A DNA stretch of 64,000 nt from Corynebacterium tuberculostearicum (GTDB taxonomy: Bacteria; Actinomycetota; Actinomycetes; Mycobacteriales; Mycobacteriaceae), in the NCBI RefSeq assembly GCF_030503735.1, contig NZ_CP073096.1, positions 1 through 64,000 on the forward strand. Reading direction: 5' to 3'. The notes beneath the pieces are model-generated. The model was not told the DNA's origin. It saw nothing but the letters and a program-made list of their open reading frames with translations, and ran no database searches. Within the stretch, counting starts at the first letter, position 1; every line of letters starts with the position of its first letter. Positions 59,912 to 64,000 of this stretch are shown piece after piece. Both the position numbers and the translations under genes were made by a program.

Positions 59912-61446
59912 TGGCGGACAAGGACAAGGAGACAGAGGACTTCGAAATCGTCGATGCCCTCAAAGAAGGCACCGATGGTGGCCCCGTGGAAATCACCGAG
60001 TCCGGCCTGACTCTCAACTTGGGCCTGGGCAGCGAGGACGAGTACAACGAGGCCGCCCCGCAGGAGGTCTCCGCTGTGGAGCTACGCGCCCTTGCGGAAG
60101 TCGAGGAAGAACTCAACGAGCGTTGGCCCGAAACCAAAATTGAGCCTTCCCTCGATCGCATCGAAATGCTCATGGATCTGCTCGGCCACCCAGAGCGTTC
60201 CTTCGATGTCATCCACATCGCCGGCACCAATGGCAAGTCCTCTACCGCCCGCATGGTGGATTCGCTCCTGCGCGCATTCCACCGCCGCGTCGGCCTAGTG
60301 ACGAGCCCGCACCTGCAGCGCGTCACCGAGCGCATCGGCATCGATGGCCAGCCCATTCACCCGCGCGACTACGTGCGCATCTGGCATGAGATTAAACCAT
60401 TTGTAGAAATGGTCGATGCCCAGTCGGACGTGCCTATGTCCAAGTTCGAGGTCCTCGTCGGTTTGTCCTATGCCGCGTTTGCCGACGCCCCCGTGGACGT
60501 CGCTGTCGTCGAGGTGGGCCTTGGCGGACGTTGGGACGCTACCAATGTGGTCAATGCGGACGTCTCCGTCATTACCCCGGTGGGCATGGACCACACGGAT
60601 TACTTGGGCGATACGATCACCGAGATCGCCGGTGAGAAGGCCGGCATTATTAAGCCACGCGAGGACGCCGATGATCCGCTGACCCCGAATGAAAACATTG
60701 TGGTTATCGCTGAGCAGGACCCAGAAGCTATGCGCGTCATCTTGCAGCAGGCCGTGGACGTCGAGGCAGGCGTGGCCCGCTCCGGTTCCGAGTTCGCCGC
60801 GCTCGAATCCCGCATCGCCGTCGGTGGTCAGCAAGTTAATATCCAAGGCCTCGGCGGCCTGTATGAGGACATCTTCTTGCCCCTGCACGGCGAGCACCAA
60901 GCCAAGAATGCCGCCGTCGCCCTTGCTGCGGTGGAAGCGTTTTTCGGCGCCTCAGCCGGCCACCCGCTGGACGTCGCGACCGTGCGCAATGGTTTAGCCC
61001 AAGCGATTTCGCCCGGCCGCCTCGAGCGCGTGCGCACCTCGCCTACGACTTTTATTGACGCCGCCCATAACCCCCACGGTGCCAAGGCGCTCGGCGCGGC
61101 GCTGGACCGCGATTTCGACTTCGCCCGCCTCATCGGTGTGCTGTCCATCTTCGCAGATAAGGACGCACCCGGCATTCTCACCGCGTTGGAGCCGTATCTG
61201 ACCGAGGTAGTCATCACCCAAAACTCCTCGCCGCGTGCCCTCGATGCCTACGACTTGGCAGAGACCGCCCGCGATATCTTTGGCGAGGAACGCGTCCACG
61301 TTGCCGATAGTCTGCCGGGTGCCTATGCCCAGGCTGTGGAGCTTGCCGAGGACGCCGAGGTCCAGTCCGGCTCCGGCATCATCATCACCGGCTCGGTCGT
61401 CACCGCTGGTGATGCCCGCGCGATGTTTGGAAAGGAACCTGCATGA
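59911..61446 (+). CDS. folC: Folylpolyglutamate synthase / dihydrofolate synthase
   Basis: 511 aa. Mur-ligase type ATP site HIAGTNGKSSTARMVDSLL, substrate region RVGLVTSPHLQRVTERI, EVGLGGRWDATNVV and the late FIDAAHNPHGAKALGAAL. Adds glutamate tails to folates, and glutamate to dihydropteroate. The N-terminal 60 or so acidic residues are extra compared with E. coli FolC, as usual in actinobacteria. GTG start; stop overlaps the next gene by 4 bp. Confidence 0.95.
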   Translation: MADKDKETEDFEIVDALKEGTDGGPVEITESGLTLNLGLGSEDEYNEAAPQEVSAVELRALAEVEEELNERWPETKIEPSLDRIEMLMDLLGHPERSFDVIHIAGTNGKSSTARMVDSLLRAFHRRVGLVTSPHLQRVTERIGIDGQPIHPRDYVRIWHEIKPFVEMVDAQSDVPMSKFEVLVGLSYAAFADAPVDVAVVEVGLGGRWDATNVVNADVSVITPVGMDHTDYLGDTITEIAGEKAGIIKPREDADDPLTPNENIVVIAEQDPEAMRVILQQAVDVEAGVARSGSEFAALESRIAVGGQQVNIQGLGGLYEDIFLPLHGEHQAKNAAVALAAVEAFFGASAGHPLDVATVRNGLAQAISPGRLERVRTSPTTFIDAAHNPHGAKALGAALDRDFDFARLIGVLSIFADKDAPGILTALEPYLTEVVITQNSSPRALDAYDLAETARDIFGEERVHVADSLPGAYAQAVELAEDAEVQSGSGIIITGSVVTAGDARAMFGKEPA

Positions 61447-61955
61447 GCCGCGACAATCACCACCCAGGCGGAGAGCGCCAACCCCGCCCGCCCCGCAGCA
61501 GCCGTGCCCGCGGCCGCGAGGAACTTATCCCTGAAAGCGAGATCGGACCTCTCGGCATGGGCCAAGCCCCAGTCAAGGACCCACTTACAAGCTTCAACGG
61601 GATGGTCATTGCCAGCTCCCTAACCATGGAGGCGCTCGCCCTATCCTTCGCACTGCCGATGCTGTACAAGCTGTATGACGGTACCTTGTGGACCCCCTTC
61701 AACTACGGGTTTGTCATCGCCGCAGTGGTATTCCACCTAGTGATGATCGCGTTCATGAATAAGAAGTGGGCGCTGTCTGTCATCGTATGGGCGCAGCTTT
61801 TGTGCGTCATTGTGGGCTTTATGGTCCACTGGGCTGTGGCCGCCATCTTCATTATCTTCGGTTTGGAGTGGCTATTGGCCGTCTACCTGCGCAGCAACCT
61901 CATCGCCCGCATGAAACGCGGTTACCTCACCACGCAGCACCTCAACGAGAAATAG
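61443..61955 (+). CDS. DUF4233 membrane protein
   Basis: 170 aa. An unordered, charged N-terminus (about 1-50, Arg/Pro-rich), then four hydrophobic helices (SLTMEALALSFALPMLYKL; YGFVIAAVVFHLVMIAFM; LSVIVWAQLLCVIVGFMVHW; VAAIFIIFGLEWLLAVYL). This protein sits behind folC throughout the corynebacteria and mycobacteria. Translationally coupled to folC by ATGA. Function unknown. Confidence 0.88.
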   Translation: MSRDNHHPGGERQPRPPRSSRARGREELIPESEIGPLGMGQAPVKDPLTSFNGMVIASSLTMEALALSFALPMLYKLYDGTLWTPFNYGFVIAAVVFHLVMIAFMNKKWALSVIVWAQLLCVIVGFMVHWAVAAIFIIFGLEWLLAVYLRSNLIARMKRGYLTTQHLNEK

Positions 61956-62009
61956 CACGGTAGCCTTGACGCCTTCGACGAGTGGGCAAGACGCGATAGA
62001 CTGGCGGCC

Positions 62010-62321
62010 ATGCGCACTCTCTATCTCGTCCTTGCCGCACTCGCCTGCGTCGCCGCGGTGGTAGCCCGCGCCGCTACGGGAACGCCGTGGCTACCGCTAG
62101 TCGCCCTCATCATTGGCGGTGTTTTTCTGGTTTTGGCGCTGCGGAGCAACTTCGAGCCGGCCAAAGAAGCCACCTTCGAGGATTTGGATAAGGAACAGCG
62201 CGCGGAGCTGCAACGCCTGCTGGCCAATGGCCAGTTTGGCGCCGCAGTAAGCCAAGTGCGCCTGTGGTTTCGGGGCACCTCGCAGGAGCGTGCCGAAGAG
62301 ATAGTTAAACAACTCGCATAG
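62010..62321 (+). CDS. Small membrane protein
   Basis: 103 aa: two hydrophobic helices at the N-terminus ([36 protein letters not shown]) and a cytosolic helical tail ([31 protein letters not shown]). A TAGACT box 7 nt before the ATG indicates a leaderless message. Function unknown; next to ndk. Confidence 0.75.
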   Translation: MRTLYLVLAALACVAAVVARAATGTPWLPLVALIIGGVFLVLALRSNFEPAKEATFEDLDKEQRAELQRLLANGQFGAAVSQVRLWFRGTSQERAEEIVKQLA

Positions 62322-62400
62322 CCCTGGACCCCCATACTTTTACCCCAAAGTAATACCCCAGCGCGCGACGCATGCGTGCGGTTTCGGTACAGTGTGGGGC

Positions 62401-62811
62401 ATGACTGAACGTACACTGATTCTCATCAAGCCGGACGGCGTAAAGAACGGCCACGTAGGCGAAATCATTTCCCGCATCGAGCGCAAGGGCCTGAAGCTGG
62501 CCGAGCTCGACCTGCGCGTTGCGGACCGCGAGACCGCGGAGAAGCACTACGAGGAGCACAAGGATAAGCCATTCTTCGGTGACCTCGTCGAGTTCATCAC
62601 CTCCGCACCGCTTATCGCTGGTGTTGTCGAGGGCGAGCGTGCCATCGAGGCATGGCGTCAGCTGGCTGGCGGCACTGACCCAGTATCTAAGGCAACCCCG
62701 GGCACCATCCGCGGTGACTTCGCTTTGACTGTGGGCGAGAATATCGTGCACGGCTCCGACTCCCCAGAGTCCGCTGAGCGCGAAATCGCTATCTGGTTCC
62801 CGAACCTTTAA
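62401..62811 (+). CDS. ndk: Nucleoside diphosphate kinase
   Basis: 136 aa. Balances NTP and dNTP pools by phosphate transfer through an active-site His in [17 protein letters not shown]-terminus [26 protein letters not shown], and GPTIRGDF-like GTIRGDFAL. Start 62401 has a TACAGT box 7 nt upstream (leaderless); the frame open to 62392 is not needed. Confidence 0.96.
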   Translation: MTERTLILIKPDGVKNGHVGEIISRIERKGLKLAELDLRVADRETAEKHYEEHKDKPFFGDLVEFITSAPLIAGVVEGERAIEAWRQLAGGTDPVSKATPGTIRGDFALTVGENIVHGSDSPESAEREIAIWFPNL

Positions 62812-62837
62812 AGCCTTTATAGCGTTTCGTACGCACT

Positions 62838-62867
62838 TAAGCCCGAGCCACCGGCTCGGGCTTAATT
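62838..62867. terminator. Terminator after ndk
   Basis: 13-bp perfect stem TTAAGCCCGAGCC/GGCTCGGGCTTAA with a 4-nt loop. Confidence 0.8.
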
Positions 62868-62972
62868 CATAGCGTCACCCGGTCCTTCGTTATATGGGCA
62901 GCGAGCAGGAGCACAACACGCCTACACTGGTGCGGCTAAGAACTATTTTCAACAGGACGTAGGGAGGCGCAT

Positions 62973-64000
62973 ATGCGCGGCTACGCGGTCGTAGACATTG
63001 AGACCACCGGATTTTCCTATAAGCACGGGCACCGCATCGTTGAAATTGGCGTCGTGGAGCTATCGCCGGAAGGAGCAGTGCAGGATTCCTGGGAAACACT
63101 CATTAACCCGCAACGCCATATGGCGGCCACGGAAATTCATGGCATTTCCGCCTCTGATGTTCTAGGCGCGCCCACCTTTGTGCAAGTAGCGGACAAGCTG
63201 GCTTATTCTCTTGAGGACCGCATATTCGTTGCTCACAATGCGGGATTTGATCGGACCTTTATTCAGTCCGAGCTGCTGGCTTGTCGAGCCTGTTCTGAAG
63301 AGGCGTTGCCGGCGATCGATACGGCCGTATTGGCACGCAGGTATCTTGGTCTTCCCAAGGTGAAACTGGGGGATTGCTGCGCCCATCTGGGAATTCATAA
63401 TGAATTGGCACACTCCGCATTGGCGGATGCGATGGCCACGGCGCAGCTATTCCAGCATTTCCTGGCCAATACCCCGGCAGCCCAAGAGAACTATATGAGT
63501 GAGCGCTTGGCTGAGCAACAGCTGTATCGCAGCCTGGCACCCCACCCGGGTTGGGCGGAGCCGGCACTTCTTAGCCGCGCAGCTGCGGAATCCGCCAAGC
63601 AAGCGGCACAGTACGGCGGCTGGTTCGCCGGGCTCGTCGCACAACGTGAGACGCCATCGAATACGGCTGCGGAAGACTATTTCAAGCTCCTCGATGCCGC
63701 CTTGCTTGACCGCCGCCTCTCCGCCACCGAGCAAACCCAATTGCTGGCCTTTGCTCAAGCACATGGGCTCGATGAACATGGCCTGCGCGAGCTGCATGAA
63801 GCCTATATCACGCTGCTGATTGAAGAAGCCTGGGCTGATGGTGTTGTCACGGCTGAGGAAGGCACCATCCTGGCTTCTGCCGGACGAGCCTTGGGGATCC
63901 CGGCTGCTGATATCGAGGCTGCCTTAGATCCCGACACCGCTCCACAGGCAGAAGGTCGGCATGGTGCCTCTAGCGAAGAGGCGCCGCAAGGTTCTGAAGA
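62973..64000 (+). CDS. DnaQ-type 3'-5' exonuclease with TerB-like region (5' part)
   Basis: At least 342 codons, open to the window end. ATG 62973 follows GGGAGG. DEDDh exonuclease domain about residues 1-170: YAVVDIETTGFSYKHGHRIVEIGVVEL (Asp, Glu), HNAGFDRTFI (Asp), HSALADAMATAQLF (His, Asp). A helical region (about 240-320; LLDAALLDRRLSATEQTQLLAFAQAHGL ... EEAWADGVVTAEEGTILASAGRALGI) resembles TerB, a fold found in repair or stress proteins. This exonuclease-TerB layout occurs in corynebacterial proteins annotated as DNA polymerase III epsilon-like; it is not a replicative epsilon as such. Confidence 0.82.
   Translation, partial: MRGYAVVDIETTGFSYKHGHRIVEIGVVELSPEGAVQDSWETLINPQRHMAATEIHGISASDVLGAPTFVQVADKLAYSLEDRIFVAHNAGFDRTFIQSELLACRACSEEALPAIDTAVLARRYLGLPKVKLGDCCAHLGIHNELAHSALADAMATAQLFQHFLANTPAAQENYMSERLAEQQLYRSLAPHPGWAEPALLSRAAAESAKQAAQYGGWFAGLVAQRETPSNTAAEDYFKLLDAALLDRRLSATEQTQLLAFAQAHGLDEHGLRELHEAYITLLIEEAWADGVVTAEEGTILASAGRALGIPAADIEAALDPDTAPQAEGRHGASSEEAPQGSE

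Overview
The window is a chromosomal segment of a Corynebacterium. The evidence is the mycolate-reductase gene next to orn, a mycothiol-type DsbA/nitroreductase-like protein, a gene order and protein sequences close to what I know of C. glutamicum (tig, clpP1-clpP2, valS-folC-ndk, metB, ettA), high GC, and many leaderless genes with a TANNNT box 7-8 nt before the start codon. I cannot name the species.

Layout. 1-6316: end of an iron-siderophore-type ABC ATPase, tRNA-Lys, an L,D-transpeptidase lipoprotein, a luciferase-like monooxygenase, tRNA-His, orn, an alanine/Na+ symporter and the mycolate reductase. 6407-7871: first copy of a 1433-bp IS481-family element, inserted at the 3' end of tRNA-Arg(TCT). 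7973-18880: a LysR regulator, a CopD-CtaG membrane protein, ssb behind a DnaA-box dyad, ettA, a thioesterase, ald, truncated globin with MscS, and metB. 18914-27324: a divergent locus (FAD/NAD(P)-binding protein; peptide-type ABC importer; a fused double carboxymuconolactone-decarboxylase/AhpD protein) whose shared control region carries two matches to the McbR sulfur-regulator operator. 27380-35558: SDR, GntR regulator, pepN, DsbA-like protein, rpiB, aldo/keto reductase, a miniature sulfatase-like protein and a nitroreductase. 35696-37160: second copy of the IS481-type element, at exactly the same tRNA position, now in tRNA-Gly(TCC). 37354-39820: an acidic-tailed membrane protein, tRNA-Pro and tig.

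39994-45459 is an accessory block between tig and clpP1: a manganese-type DtxR/MntR regulator, nrdI, nrdE and nrdF, plus an FMN reductase. The NrdF has lost three of the four metal-binding carboxylates in the pattern Gln-Ser-Lys, which is the signature of class Ie, the metal-free DOPA-radical ribonucleotide reductases. A pair of tandem 18-bp dyads lies between the regulator and nrdI. The simplest reading is a Mn-repressed backup reductase that makes DNA precursors when metal is withheld.

45598-64000: clpP1-clpP2, a POT peptide transporter, a Pit phosphate transporter with 11-bp-spaced TTAAC repeats, an SDR, clpX, a TetR regulator, mdh destroyed by an IS30-family insertion with a 3-bp target duplication, then valS-folC-DUF4233, a small membrane protein, ndk and the start of a DnaQ-type exonuclease that runs off the window.

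The strongest points for follow-up are the class Ie reductase operon with its operators, the tRNA-3'-end-specific IS481-like element that brings its own terminator, the McbR-linked ABC/AhpD system, and the IS30 knock-out of mdh.
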